This document shows, one piece after another, positions 17,885 to 26,683 of a stretch of 64,000 nucleotides of DNA (positions within the stretch are counted from its first letter, which is position 1; each line of letters begins with the position of its first letter). The notes beneath the pieces were generated by a model, which saw only the letters and a program-made list of their open reading frames with translations, did not search any database and was not told where the DNA came from. Source of the stretch: Methylophilus sp. 13 (GTDB lineage: Bacteria > Pseudomonadota > Gammaproteobacteria > Burkholderiales > Methylophilaceae); assembly GCF_015354335.1 (NCBI RefSeq), contig NZ_JADKYR010000003.1:620001-684000 (forward strand), in the 5' to 3' direction. Both the position numbers and the translations under genes were made by a program.

Positions 17885-18847
17885 ATGCAAACAGAAGTGA
17901 CACCTGAGATCGTATTGGCCAACCCGCGTGGCTTTTGTGCGGGCGTAGACCGTGCCATTATTATTGTCGAACAGGCACTCGAAAAATTCGGCGCGCCGAT
18001 TTATGTGCGCAATGAAGTGGTTCACAACAAATTTGTCGTGGGTCAATTGCGCGACAAAGGCGCCATTTTTGTCGATGATCTGGAAAAAATTCCGGCAGGC
18101 AGCATTGTGATTTTTAGTGCGCATGGCGTTTCCAAAGCGGTGCGCGCAGAGGCAGAGTCGCGCGGCCTGACCGCGTTTGACGCCACTTGTCCGCTGGTGA
18201 CCAAGGTGCATATCGAAGTCGCCAAAATGCGTAAAGATGGCCTGGAGATCATTATGATCGGCCACAAAGGCCATCCAGAAGTCGAAGGCACCATGGGCCA
18301 ATCCGAAGCAGGCATGTATCTGGTGGAAACCCCGGAAGAGGTGACCGCCCTCACCGTCACCGACCCTGACAAACTGGCCTATGTGACACAAACCACCTTA
18401 TCGGTGGATGACGCCACTCAGGTCATCAACGCCCTTAAAACACGCTTCCCCAACATCAAGGCACCCAAAAGCGATGATATTTGCTACGCCACGCAAAATC
18501 GCCAGGATGCGGTCAAAATCATGGCCAAAGACTGTGATCTGGTCATCATTGTCGGTTCGCCCAATAGCTCCAACTCAAACCGCCTGCGTGAAGTTGCCAA
18601 AAACCAAGGGGTAGAAGCCTATATGGTCGATAATGCCAGCCACCTGCAAGCGGCCTGGTTACAAGGTAAAAAGAAAATCGGCATTTCCGCCGGTGCCTCA
18701 GCCCCTGAGGTGTTAGTACAGGAAGTGATTGCTGCTTTGAAAAACATGGGTGCTAACCAGGTGGAAGAGTTGCAAGGGGTAGTGGAAAACGTCGTGTTCC
18801 AGCTGCCCAAAAACCTGGTCAATGCAGAGAAGCGCAGCACGGTTTAA
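17885..18847 (+). CDS. ispH: 4-hydroxy-3-methylbut-2-enyl diphosphate reductase
   Basis: A 320-residue [4Fe-4S] enzyme of the MEP isoprenoid pathway, producing IPP and DMAPP. The three cluster cysteines appear in [23 protein letters not shown] and [10 protein letters not shown]. The catalytic glutamate region [11 protein letters not shown] is intact. I place the start at ATG 17885 ([16 protein letters not shown]); the open frame extends 200 bp upstream with unrelated sequence. It is divergent from purU and ends 65 bp before tRNA-Thr. Confidence 0.96.
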   Translation: MQTEVTPEIVLANPRGFCAGVDRAIIIVEQALEKFGAPIYVRNEVVHNKFVVGQLRDKGAIFVDDLEKIPAGSIVIFSAHGVSKAVRAEAESRGLTAFDATCPLVTKVHIEVAKMRKDGLEIIMIGHKGHPEVEGTMGQSEAGMYLVETPEEVTALTVTDPDKLAYVTQTTLSVDDATQVINALKTRFPNIKAPKSDDICYATQNRQDAVKIMAKDCDLVIIVGSPNSSNSNRLREVAKNQGVEAYMVDNASHLQAAWLQGKKKIGISAGASAPEVLVQEVIAALKNMGANQVEELQGVVENVVFQLPKNLVNAEKRSTV

Positions 18848-18859
18848 ACGCTTGCCGCA

Positions 18860-18888
18860 TTGATTGGCTGGCCGTCCCTTGCTAAGAT
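18860..18888 (+). promoter_or_regulatory. Possible promoter of tRNA-Thr
   Basis: TTGATT and TAAGAT are separated by 17 bp, and the expected start is near 18895, about 18 bp before the tRNA. Each box matches consensus at four of six positions. Confidence 0.45.
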
Positions 18889-18912
18889 TGGCAAACAATG
18901 TTCGCCTTGTTT

Positions 18913-18988
18913 GCCGGTGTAGCTCAGTTGGTAGAGCGGTTCATTCGTAATGAAAAGGTCGGGGGTTCGATTCCCTTCTCCGGCACCA
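18913..18988 (+). tRNA. tRNA-Thr (anticodon CGT)
   Basis: A complete 76-base cloverleaf with encoded CCA. D arm GCTC-AGTTGGTAGA-GAGC, anticodon loop TTCGTAA (anticodon CGT, reads ACG) and T loop TTCGATT are recognisable, and the anticodon arm resembles Escherichia coli thrW. Two weaknesses are visible: a T:T mismatch at acceptor position 6:67 and two G:T pairs at the base of the T stem. Confidence 0.93.
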
Positions 18989-19021
18989 TCCACACATCAA
19001 AAAATTCCGACCGGCCACCGG

Positions 19022-19137
19022 CAAAAAAAAGCCCAAGCCATTTCAGCTTGGGACAAGCAATATCCTCGGGAAAGGATAGTCGGGAAACTCGCATGTGATT
19101 GTTGTTAACTGCCATTGCGATTGAATTCCACTACACT
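19022..19137 (-). ncRNA. Candidate small RNA between tRNA-Thr and the metal-efflux operon
   Basis: The 296-bp gap 18989-19284 has no credible ORF. On the minus strand it contains a sigma-54-like element, a predicted start near 19137, an internal stem TATCC/GGATA, and a strong intrinsic terminator ending in T8 at about 19023. The result would be a RNA of about 115 bases. An FNR-type box lies 100 bp further upstream. An ATG-led frame inside it has no ribosome site and no stop before the terminator, so it is treated as noncoding. It could instead be the 3-prime UTR of cusA. Confidence 0.4.
19023..19052 (-). terminator. Rho-independent terminator (minus strand)
   Basis: CCCAAGC / GCTTGGG arms of 7 bp with a 7-base loop are followed in minus-strand reading by C and eight T. 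It ends the candidate small RNA or the long 3-prime UTR of the efflux operon. Confidence 0.8.
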
Positions 19138-19146
19138 GATTCACGT

Positions 19147-19164
19147 ATGCATGATTTGTGCCAA
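19147..19164 (-). promoter_or_regulatory. Sigma-54-like promoter element or palindromic site
   Basis: Minus-strand reading gives TTGGCACAAATCATGCAT, with TGGCAC, GG and GC doublets exactly 10 bases apart and TGCA at the -12 side. It differs from consensus at the G after TGGCAC and one T. The same bases form an inverted repeat ATGATTT-GGCAC-AAATCAT, so a transcription-factor site is an alternative reading. Confidence 0.4.
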
Positions 19165-19236
19165 ATCATTTAAACAGTCCAAGCACTTGATTTTAATTGA
19201 ATAAATCTAGATATGGGGCGCACTCACCCACACGAA

Positions 19237-19250
19237 TTGATTGATATCAA
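19237..19250. promoter_or_regulatory. FNR/Anr-type box
   Basis: TTGAT-TGAT-ATCAA is an exact match to the FNR/Crp-family consensus TTGAT-N4-ATCAA. It lies 35 bp beyond the cusA stop and about 107 bp upstream of the predicted start of the candidate sRNA. No protein gene lies downstream in either direction within a usual distance, other than the RNA. Confidence 0.5.
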
Positions 19251-19286
19251 CCACCACTCTGGTTTCATAGAACCAAATTGGTGGTT
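19249..19286 (-). other. Stem-loop at the 3-prime end of cusA
   Basis: AACCACCA and TGGTGGTT form an 8-bp stem overlapping the cusA stop, with a second short GGTT/AACC stem inside. There is no T tract, so it may stabilise the message rather than terminate it. Confidence 0.35.
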
Positions 19287-22200
19287 ATTCAGCGCGCGGA
19301 CGGCGCAGGTCGGAAAACAGCGGGAACAACAAAGGCAACAACAACAGTGTGAACAAGGTCGCGGTAATTAACCCACCGACAATCACCACCGCAAACGGCC
19401 GCTGGGTTTCGGAGCCAATGCCATGCGAGAGCGCCGCTGGCATCAAGCCCAACCCGGCCATCAAGGCCGTCATCAATATCGGGCGCAAGCGGGCAACTGC
19501 GCCTTCAATCACCGATTCCGACAGCTCTCTGCCTTCGCGCATCAAACTCTTGATCTGCTCGACCATGATCACCCCGTTTTGCACCGAAATGCCGGCCAGC
19601 GCAATAAAGCCGACGGCGGCAGAGACAGACAAATGCAGTCCGGCCACGGCCAGCCCCGCCAGGCCGCCCACCAGCGTAAATGGAATCATCAGCAACACCA
19701 GCAAGGCATTTTTGACCGACTTGAATGCCCAAAACAGCAAGACAAAAATCAACAACACAGACAAGGGCACAATCACCATCAACCGCTTCATGGCCCGTTG
19801 CTGGTTTTCAAATTGTCCACCCCAGGTCATGCTATAGCCAGGCGGCAGCTTGACCTTTGCCTCGACCTGCTGCATGGCTTCTTGCACGAAACTGCCCTGA
19901 TCGCGGTCTGTAATATTGGCTTTGATGGAGACAATACGCGAGCCTGATTCGCGGCTGACACGAGAAGCCCCTTCTTTGATGGTCACCTCGGCCACCTCGC
20001 TGAGCGGGATGCTACCGTTTCCATTTGGTAAGGCAATCGGTAACTCGTCAATATCATCCACAGAATCGCGGAAAGGTCTGTCCAGCCTTAACGTAACATC
20101 AAAATGCCGGTCGCCATCGTAAAACGTATTGGCCGGATTGCCGGCTAAAGCGGTTTGTACCGTATTGTTAACATCGCCCGCCATCAGGCCATAGCGCGAC
20201 AATTGGGCACGGTTAAGCGTGATATCGAGCTCAGAGTTGCCTGAAATGCGGACTGCCGCCACATCGGTTGCGCCACGGACGTGATTGATGACATCGACCA
20301 CCTCTGCCGCTTTCTGCTCGAGAATCGTTAAATCAGGGCCAAAAATCTTGACTGCAATTTCACCTTTCACGCCAGACAACGCCTCCTCCACACTGTCCTG
20401 AATCACTTGCGAAAAGTTGGTAGGCACGCCCGGAATCTCGTGGATACGGCGCGACATATCCTTGATCAGCGATTCCTTATCGGCAAACTTCCATTCGCTG
20501 TGCGGCTTGAGATCAGCCAGAATCTCCATGTGATAAGGCCCCTTAGGGTCGGTGCCGTCATCTGGCCGTCCGACATGCGACACCACCAACCTCACCTCTT
20601 GGTAGCTATTCAGAATCTTGCGGATTTCTCGCTCGATCTCTTTGGTTTTTTCCAGGCCAGCCGAGGGTGGCAAATCAACGGTGAGCCAGATATTGCCTTC
20701 ATCCAGCTTGGGGAGGAATTCCGAGCCTAACATGGGCGCAGAGAGCACGGATATAACCAAAATGCCCCCGGATAAAATGACCACCCATGCGCGGCATTTG
20801 CGGGTTTTAAGCAAAATATGACGATAGGCATTTTGCAAGCTTTGCATCCAGTGGCTGTGCTTTTCCGCCATATCCTCACGCTTCATGGTGTATGACAACA
20901 AGGCTGGCACCAGCGTCAAAGTCAGGATAATGGCGCCCAGCAAGGCAAAACTCAAGGTGAATGCCATCGGCGAGAAAATTTTTCCTTCTACGCGTTGAAA
21001 GGTAAAAATCGGCAAAAAGGCAGTGATGATGATGGCTTTGGAGAACAGAATCGGGTGCCCCATATCAATCGCCGTGCTTTTAAGCGTCTGCATGCGCCAG
21101 GCCAGCCCCATATTGCCTTGTGTTTTATCCACCTCAGCCACCGCCAGGCGCACCATCAGCGCCTCTACCAGCACCACTGCACTGTCAATAATAATGCCAA
21201 AGTCTACCGCCCCGAGCGAGATCAGGTTAGCGGAGACACCGCGTAAATCCATGACAATAAAGGCAAATAACAGGGATAACGGAATCACCGAAGCCACAAT
21301 CAGGGCGGCGCGCCAGTTGCGCAAAAACACTACCAAAATCGTCACCACCAGCAATGCGCCGACAATCAGGTTTTCTGCCACGGTATGCACGGTGTGGTGA
21401 ACCAGGCCGGTGCGGTCATAAAAAGGCACGATTTTGACGCCGGGCGGCAGGGTCTGATTGACCAGATCCACCTTCTCGCGCAAGGCGTCGATCACTTTGG
21501 CGGCATTCTGGCCCTTGGTCATCAGCACGATGCCTTCAATAATGTCATCCTGCTGATTAAAGGAAACGATGCCTGAACGGGGGCGGTCACCAATCACCAC
21601 CTGACCAAGGTCGCTGACCAGAATCGGCTTGCCATCCCGCGTATCCACGACGGATTGCGCAATATCATCCAGACTGCGAAACAGGCCTATGCCACGCACC
21701 ACCAGCGACTCGTCGCCTCTGTGCATGAGTCCGCCACCCACGTTACTGCTGTTGTTGCTGACCGCCTGGTTAACCTGATCAATACTCACATCAAACTTTT
21801 TCAAGCGGTAAGGATCCAGCTTGATTTGGTATTCCTTGACCGTCCCGCCAAAACTGGTGATATCGGCCACCCCTGGCACCATGCGCAATTGCGGGATAAT
21901 TTTCCAGTCCTGGATAGCGCGGATTTCGCGTTGCGGCATCTCTGCCGGTGCTTCAACCAAATAGCGGTAAACCTCCCCCACCGCCGTCGTCAGCGGTGCC
22001 AGCGTGGGTTGCAAGCCGATGGGCAAGCTCACCCCTTGTAAACGCTCTAACACCTGCTGCCGCGCAAAATAATCTTGCGTGCGCTCGGCAAAAGTGAGGG
22101 TGACCACGGAGAGCCCGGTAATAGACACCGAACGGATTTGTGCCAGTCCCGGCACCCCGCTCATCCCATGCTCAATCGGCAGTGAAACGACGCGCTCGAC

Positions 22201-22380
22201 CTCCTCTGGCGCCATGCCCGGCGATTGTGTCACGATAATCACGTGCACATCTTCAACATCGGGGAACGCTTCAATTGGCAGGTTTTGCACCGCAAACCAG
22301 CCAAAAATCATGAGCACAACCGCGCCAATCAGCAGAAATACACGCTGTTGCAGTGAGAAGGTGATCAAGCCTTTTAACAT
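19285..22380 (-). CDS. czcA: Heavy-metal efflux RND transporter, CzcA/CusA family
   Basis: A 1031-residue inner-membrane pump of the heavy-metal RND class. The N-terminus (VFLLIGAVVLMIFGWFAVQN, then LPIEAFPDV) and the late segment SEFLPKLDEGN are family hallmarks. The TM4 metal signature reads DFGIIIDSAVVLVEA, which departs from the common DGA...VEN form, so the metal cannot be assigned. It is the last gene of the operon outer-membrane factor - adaptor - pump; the adaptor ends 3 bp upstream. Proton-driven export of metal from periplasm or cytoplasm is the expected role. Confidence 0.92.
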   Translation of the reverse strand: MLKGLITFSLQQRVFLLIGAVVLMIFGWFAVQNLPIEAFPDVEDVHVIIVTQSPGMAPEEVERVVSLPIEHGMSGVPGLAQIRSVSITGLSVVTLTFAERTQDYFARQQVLERLQGVSLPIGLQPTLAPLTTAVGEVYRYLVEAPAEMPQREIRAIQDWKIIPQLRMVPGVADITSFGGTVKEYQIKLDPYRLKKFDVSIDQVNQAVSNNSSNVGGGLMHRGDESLVVRGIGLFRSLDDIAQSVVDTRDGKPILVSDLGQVVIGDRPRSGIVSFNQQDDIIEGIVLMTKGQNAAKVIDALREKVDLVNQTLPPGVKIVPFYDRTGLVHHTVHTVAENLIVGALLVVTILVVFLRNWRAALIVASVIPLSLLFAFIVMDLRGVSANLISLGAVDFGIIIDSAVVLVEALMVRLAVAEVDKTQGNMGLAWRMQTLKSTAIDMGHPILFSKAIIITAFLPIFTFQRVEGKIFSPMAFTLSFALLGAIILTLTLVPALLSYTMKREDMAEKHSHWMQSLQNAYRHILLKTRKCRAWVVILSGGILVISVLSAPMLGSEFLPKLDEGNIWLTVDLPPSAGLEKTKEIEREIRKILNSYQEVRLVVSHVGRPDDGTDPKGPYHMEILADLKPHSEWKFADKESLIKDMSRRIHEIPGVPTNFSQVIQDSVEEALSGVKGEIAVKIFGPDLTILEQKAAEVVDVINHVRGATDVAAVRISGNSELDITLNRAQLSRYGLMAGDVNNTVQTALAGNPANTFYDGDRHFDVTLRLDRPFRDSVDDIDELPIALPNGNGSIPLSEVAEVTIKEGASRVSRESGSRIVSIKANITDRDQGSFVQEAMQQVEAKVKLPPGYSMTWGGQFENQQRAMKRLMVIVPLSVLLIFVLLFWAFKSVKNALLVLLMIPFTLVGGLAGLAVAGLHLSVSAAVGFIALAGISVQNGVIMVEQIKSLMREGRELSESVIEGAVARLRPILMTALMAGLGLMPAALSHGIGSETQRPFAVVIVGGLITATLFTLLLLPLLFPLFSDLRRPRAE

Positions 22381-22383
22381 CGC

Positions 22384-23544
22384 CTATTTACTCACGGACA
22401 AATCTGAATTGAGCAGAATGGCGCCGCTGGTCACGATGCGCTCACCCGGGTTTAAGCCGGTTTTCACGGTGGCATATTCCCGCCGTTGTAAATCCAGCAC
22501 GACTTTACGCTTGCTAAAATGCAAGGGCTGCTCTTCTACAAAGACATAGCTGTAGAGTCCCTCGGTAATCAGGGCACTGTTGGGCACGCGGATGACGCGA
22601 TGCTGGCTGGTATCCAGCGGCGTGATGCGCGCATACATTTCTGGCTTGAGCTTGCCTTTGCTGTCGAGCAGGCAACGCACAGGAATCCGGCGCGTGGCCG
22701 GGTCTACCATGATGCCTATTGTTTTAATTTCGCCGTCAAACACCTCGTCAGGATAGGCATCCACCTGGACACTGAGCTTTTGCCCTTGCGAAATCCGGCT
22801 CAAGTCCCGCTCTGGCAAATCGATACTGGCCCAGACATGGCTGGGATCCGTGATCAAAAACAAAGGATCTGCCGCATCGGGGCGGACCTCGCTGCCAGGA
22901 TTCACTTTCCGGTCAACCACCACCCCCGCGATTGGCGAGCGCACGACATAGCGATCACTTGCCCCGGTCGACACCCGCAGGTTTTTCAACCTCGCCATCG
23001 CGCGCTCATGTTCTGCACGCGCACTCGCCCAATCCGCCTGTGCGACTTCCATGTCTTTTCTGGCCAGCACCCCGCCTTCAACCAGCATGCGGCTACGCTC
23101 CAGCGCCTGTTGCTTGAGCCCCAAATCGGCCTGCGCCTTGCGCACATCCGCGACCGCCGCCCCCACATCCGGCGAGTCCATCACCAGCAAGGGCTGACCG
23201 GCTTTCACGGCTTCGCCGACTTGTGCCTGAATATTCAGCGCTCGTCCGGCCACTGGCGAATACACCCGTGCTGTCCGGTTTTCATCAAACACAATCTTGC
23301 CGTTGAGGGGCTCGGTCACCGGCACCGGGATCTCGGTGACGGGTTCAATTTTGAGACTGTTTAATTGTGGCGAACCCGACGTCAGTACAATCTGGTTGGC
23401 TGGTTGCGCGGGCACTCGGGCATTTTTGTCTGCAGCCATGGCTGAAGCCATGCAAATCCCTATCGCGCACAAGATAAATACGATCTGGCGCATCGCCTTG
23501 ACGGTAGCAGGGGGGGAAGCCATGGAAGTGAATGAGCGCATCAT
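22384..23544 (-). CDS. czcB: Periplasmic adaptor of metal RND efflux system (CzcB/CusB family)
   Basis: A 386-residue membrane-fusion protein. A signal region (FILCAIGICMASAMAA) is followed by a lipoyl-like half (VYSPVAGRALNIQAQVGEAVKAG), an alpha hairpin, and a second lipoyl and beta-barrel part (VRSPIAGVVVDRKVNPGSEV). I chose ATG 23544 over a TTG 21 bases upstream that would overlap czcC further. No His-rich metal-binding N-terminus is present. It connects CzcA to the outer-membrane factor. Confidence 0.9.
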   Translation of the reverse strand: MMRSFTSMASPPATVKAMRQIVFILCAIGICMASAMAADKNARVPAQPANQIVLTSGSPQLNSLKIEPVTEIPVPVTEPLNGKIVFDENRTARVYSPVAGRALNIQAQVGEAVKAGQPLLVMDSPDVGAAVADVRKAQADLGLKQQALERSRMLVEGGVLARKDMEVAQADWASARAEHERAMARLKNLRVSTGASDRYVVRSPIAGVVVDRKVNPGSEVRPDAADPLFLITDPSHVWASIDLPERDLSRISQGQKLSVQVDAYPDEVFDGEIKTIGIMVDPATRRIPVRCLLDSKGKLKPEMYARITPLDTSQHRVIRVPNSALITEGLYSYVFVEEQPLHFSKRKVVLDLQRREYATVKTGLNPGERIVTSGAILLNSDLSVSK

Positions 23545-23548
23545 AAAA

Positions 23549-24877
23549 TTATTCTTGATAGACAAATGCCTGGCGGGTGGCCGCTAACCAGGCGGATAAG
23601 GACTTGGCATAATCAGCTTTGACGCTGACTGCCTCCAGTTGGAGCGTGCGTAAAATACGTCTGGCATCGAGCAAATCCATGACATTCATGGCGCCATGCT
23701 TGTAAGCAAACTCTGCCGCATCTGCTGCGTTTTGCGCTTCACGCAGAATGCTCTGGTCAAAACGTCGATTTTTATCAATCGCGGCATCCAAATCTGCTTT
23801 GGCCTGCCTCATTTCGGCAATCGCCGCCGCCTGCACACGCTCTCTGGCCTCGATTGCACTGGTATAGCCAACTTCAGCCCGTGCGGCCTCGCCCTCATAC
23901 TGATAATTGGTAAACAAAGGAATACTCAATGAAGCGCCTATGGTATCTGGTGCCGATCCAGGCTCCTGCCCGGGAAAATGCTGGTAAGCAAACGACCAGG
24001 TAAAATCTCTGACCTTGAGCGACTCCGCAAGCTTTCTGGTCTGCTGGGCCTGCTCCATGCGCGCTTCAGCAGCCTTCACATCCGGACGTTGTGGTAACCA
24101 GCCAGTGTCTTTCTCAGCCGCTGGATTGGCCGAGGGCTCTGTAATCAGGGCGGGCCAGGGGTCCGTCACACGGAGCTTACTCGCATCCTGATCCTTGCCA
24201 AGCAAGTAAGCCAGCATGGCTTGCGCTTTTTGCACAGTCGCCTCAGCCTGGCGCAAATCATTGCTGGCCCGCAGGGCATCTACCCGGATGCGCGCTACAT
24301 CGGCCGACGCCACATCGCCTGCTTTCAGACGCAATTGCGCTGCCTGCAGTGTTTTCTCGTAACTACTGACATTCGCCTGCTGAATGAGCAGACTTTCCTG
24401 GGCAAGTTTGAGATCAAAATAGGCATTGGCCATGGCCAACGCCTGTTGACGATAGGTTTCCCCCAGGTCGAGCCGGCTCGCTTTGACCGCACTTTCCGCC
24501 ACGGCAGAACGCAGTGCCCGCTTGTCACCACGCTCATACAACTGAGTGACCTGCACCGCCGAGTTATAGGTTTGATCCAACAGGTCTCGTTTGCCGTTTT
24601 GGTTTTTATTGCCTTGGCCGCGATTGAGGTTGAGACTGGAAAGGCCGAGTGACAAGACCGGGTTTGGTTTTTGGCCAGCAATCAGGGTATCGGCTTCTGC
24701 ACTTTCAATCGCCCGCTTGGCAGCGAGCAGATCACGGTTATTGCCTGCAAACACAAGTTCCGCCTGTTGCAGGCTGAGCTGGTCCCATGCAACTGCTGGA
24801 GCGACACCGGAATCCGCAACCGCCTCTAAACAGACCATCAGCAACACGCAAAGCCAGCCCTGCTGACGCCTCAACAT
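23549..24877 (-). CDS. czcC: Outer-membrane factor of metal RND efflux system (CzcC/TolC family)
   Basis: A protein of about 442 residues of the outer-membrane efflux family with two OEP repeats, each forming long helices (for example QKPNPVLSLGLSSLNLNRGQG and AYKHGAMNVMDLLDARR). I place the start at ATG 24877 (MLRRQQGWLCVLLMVCLEAVA, a signal peptide) with AGGT just upstream; ATG 24898 is also possible. It is the first gene of the operon and its stop lies 4 bp before the adaptor start. Confidence 0.88.
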   Translation of the reverse strand: MLRRQQGWLCVLLMVCLEAVADSGVAPAVAWDQLSLQQAELVFAGNNRDLLAAKRAIESAEADTLIAGQKPNPVLSLGLSSLNLNRGQGNKNQNGKRDLLDQTYNSAVQVTQLYERGDKRALRSAVAESAVKASRLDLGETYRQQALAMANAYFDLKLAQESLLIQQANVSSYEKTLQAAQLRLKAGDVASADVARIRVDALRASNDLRQAEATVQKAQAMLAYLLGKDQDASKLRVTDPWPALITEPSANPAAEKDTGWLPQRPDVKAAEARMEQAQQTRKLAESLKVRDFTWSFAYQHFPGQEPGSAPDTIGASLSIPLFTNYQYEGEAARAEVGYTSAIEARERVQAAAIAEMRQAKADLDAAIDKNRRFDQSILREAQNAADAAEFAYKHGAMNVMDLLDARRILRTLQLEAVSVKADYAKSLSAWLAATRQAFVYQE

Positions 24878-25054
24878 AACACCTATCCCTGTGCTCATCA
24901 CTTAAATTTTTATGGTATACACCTGATTATCCTTATCATAGTAGGCTTATCTGCTTACGACAATCTTTCACTGAACGCATCCTGACAAAAAAGAGTCTAT
25001 TGTAAACACCGTCAGCCATGGACAAGGCCGCGGGCTTTATAGACAATCCTCCTT

Positions 25055-25510
25055 ATGACACAACATTTCAAGATTCCCGTTTCCGCATTGGTATTGATTC
25101 ATACGCCAGATTTGCAAGTCCTGTTGATGGAGCGTACGGACAAACCGGGATACTGGCAGTCAGTGACCGGGAGCATAGAAGCAGAAGAATCGCCCTATCA
25201 GGCAGCGATCCGCGAAGTGCGGGAAGAAACCGGCTTGGACGCGCTGGCTTACGACTTTGAAGATTGGCACGCCAGCAATGTGTATGAAATCTATCCGCAT
25301 TGGCGTCACCGATATGCGCCCGGCGTCATGCAAAACACCGAGCACCTGTTTGGCTTGTGTCTGCCAGAGCCTCAGCCAGTCACGCTGGCGCCAGACGAAC
25401 ACACGCACTATGAATGGGTGGACTGGCGGCAAGCGGCTAAAAAAGTCTTCAGCTGGACGAATGTGGATGCCCTTAGACGACTCGGTGAAAAACACCGTTT
25501 AACACTGTAA
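25055..25510 (+). CDS. nudB: Dihydroneopterin triphosphate diphosphatase (Nudix hydrolase)
   Basis: A 151-residue Nudix enzyme. The Nudix box is intact: GSIEAEESPYQAAIREVREE then TGL, matching GX5EX7REUXEEXGU. The N-terminal FKIPVSALVLIHTPDLQVLL and the PGYWQSVTGS context are typical of NudB, which hydrolyses dihydroneopterin triphosphate in folate synthesis. The ATG has no good ribosome site. It lies 63 bp upstream of nadA on the same strand. Confidence 0.88.
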   Translation: MTQHFKIPVSALVLIHTPDLQVLLMERTDKPGYWQSVTGSIEAEESPYQAAIREVREETGLDALAYDFEDWHASNVYEIYPHWRHRYAPGVMQNTEHLFGLCLPEPQPVTLAPDEHTHYEWVDWRQAAKKVFSWTNVDALRRLGEKHRLTL

Positions 25511-25573
25511 TTGCCAGCTTTGCAATTGGGATAAATCCACATCGGTTGTAAAATAGCGTTTTACCCTCAACTA

Positions 25574-26683
25574 ATGGCTATGACCATGCAAACCGCCACT
25601 ATCAAATTTGAAAAGTTCCAGTCGGCCAAAGACGATGACTGTCAGGCCCGTATTCTGGCTGCCCGCGAAAAGCTGGGTAAGCGACTGGTGATTCTGGGCC
25701 ACCATTACCAGCACGAGAGTGTTTACCGCCATGCGGATTACTCTGGCGACTCACTGAAACTGTCTAAATATTGTGACAGCCTGGATGCGGAATACATCGT
25801 CTTTCTGGGTGTGCATTTCATGGCCGAGGTGGCTGACATCTTGAGCCGCCCGGATCAGGTCGTGATCTTGCCAGACTTGGCCGCAGGCTGCTCCATGGCA
25901 GACATGGCCAATCTGGCCAAGGTTGAGCGTAGCTATCGCGAACTCAGCAAAGTCCTTGATTTTGATGAAACCATCACACCGGTCACGTATATCAACTCCG
26001 CGGCAGACCTGAAAGCCTTCTGTGGTGAACATGGCGGCATTGTGTGCACCAGCACCAATGCCCCCAAAATCCTGGAGTGGGGCTTCAGCCAGCGCGAAAA
26101 AATCCTGTTCTTCCCGGATCAGCATCTGGGCCGTTGGAGCGGCTACAAAATGGGTATCCCATTAGAGCAAATGCCTGTCTGGGATCCAGATCTGCCCATG
26201 GGCGGCTTGACCGAACAGCAAATCAAAGACGCAAAAATCCTGCTGTGGAAAGGTCATTGCTCAGTACACCAGATGTTCCGCAAACAGAATATCGACCAGT
26301 TCCGTGCCCAGCATCCAGATGGCAAAGTCATCTCTCACCCTGAAACGGCGTTTGAGGTCTGCATCAACTCAGATTATGTCGGTTCTACAGAATACATCTT
26401 GCGTACCGTGAGTGAAGCCGAGCCTGGGACGAAATGGCTGGTAGGCACCGAATTGAACCTGGTCACACGCCTGGCCGAAGAAATGAAACCGCAAAACAAG
26501 CTGGTACAGTTCATGAGCCATGTGGTTTGCGAATGCTCAACCATGGCACGTATTGACCCGCAACACCTGGCCTGGTGCCTGGAAAACCTGGCCGATGGCA
26601 ATGTGGTCAACCAGATTAAAGTGCCCGCGCATGAAGCCAAACTGGCCAAACTCACACTGGATAGAATGCTGGCCGTTTCCTGA
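25574..26683 (+). CDS. nadA: Quinolinate synthase A
   Basis: A 369-residue [4Fe-4S] enzyme that condenses iminoaspartate and dihydroxyacetone phosphate to quinolinate for NAD synthesis. The three cluster cysteines are in AAGCSMADMANL, GGIVCTSTNA and HVVCECSTMARI. The GHHYQ motif near residue 40 and the pseudo-threefold repeats are recognisable. Its stop overlaps the HIT gene start (TGATG), so the two are probably co-transcribed. Confidence 0.96.
   Translation: MAMTMQTATIKFEKFQSAKDDDCQARILAAREKLGKRLVILGHHYQHESVYRHADYSGDSLKLSKYCDSLDAEYIVFLGVHFMAEVADILSRPDQVVILPDLAAGCSMADMANLAKVERSYRELSKVLDFDETITPVTYINSAADLKAFCGEHGGIVCTSTNAPKILEWGFSQREKILFFPDQHLGRWSGYKMGIPLEQMPVWDPDLPMGGLTEQQIKDAKILLWKGHCSVHQMFRKQNIDQFRAQHPDGKVISHPETAFEVCINSDYVGSTEYILRTVSEAEPGTKWLVGTELNLVTRLAEEMKPQNKLVQFMSHVVCECSTMARIDPQHLAWCLENLADGNVVNQIKVPAHEAKLAKLTLDRMLAVS

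Noticed and set aside
17768-18391. Upstream extension of purU
   Set aside because: The extension is antisense to ispH and resembles no protein; PurU begins at ATG 17767 with its ACT domain.
18924-19115. Minus-strand ORF of 63 codons (MAVNNNHMRVS...) across the gap and the tRNA
   Set aside because: It runs through an intrinsic terminator and into tRNA-Thr, has no ribosome site, and its stop lies beyond the terminator. The RNA interpretation fits better.
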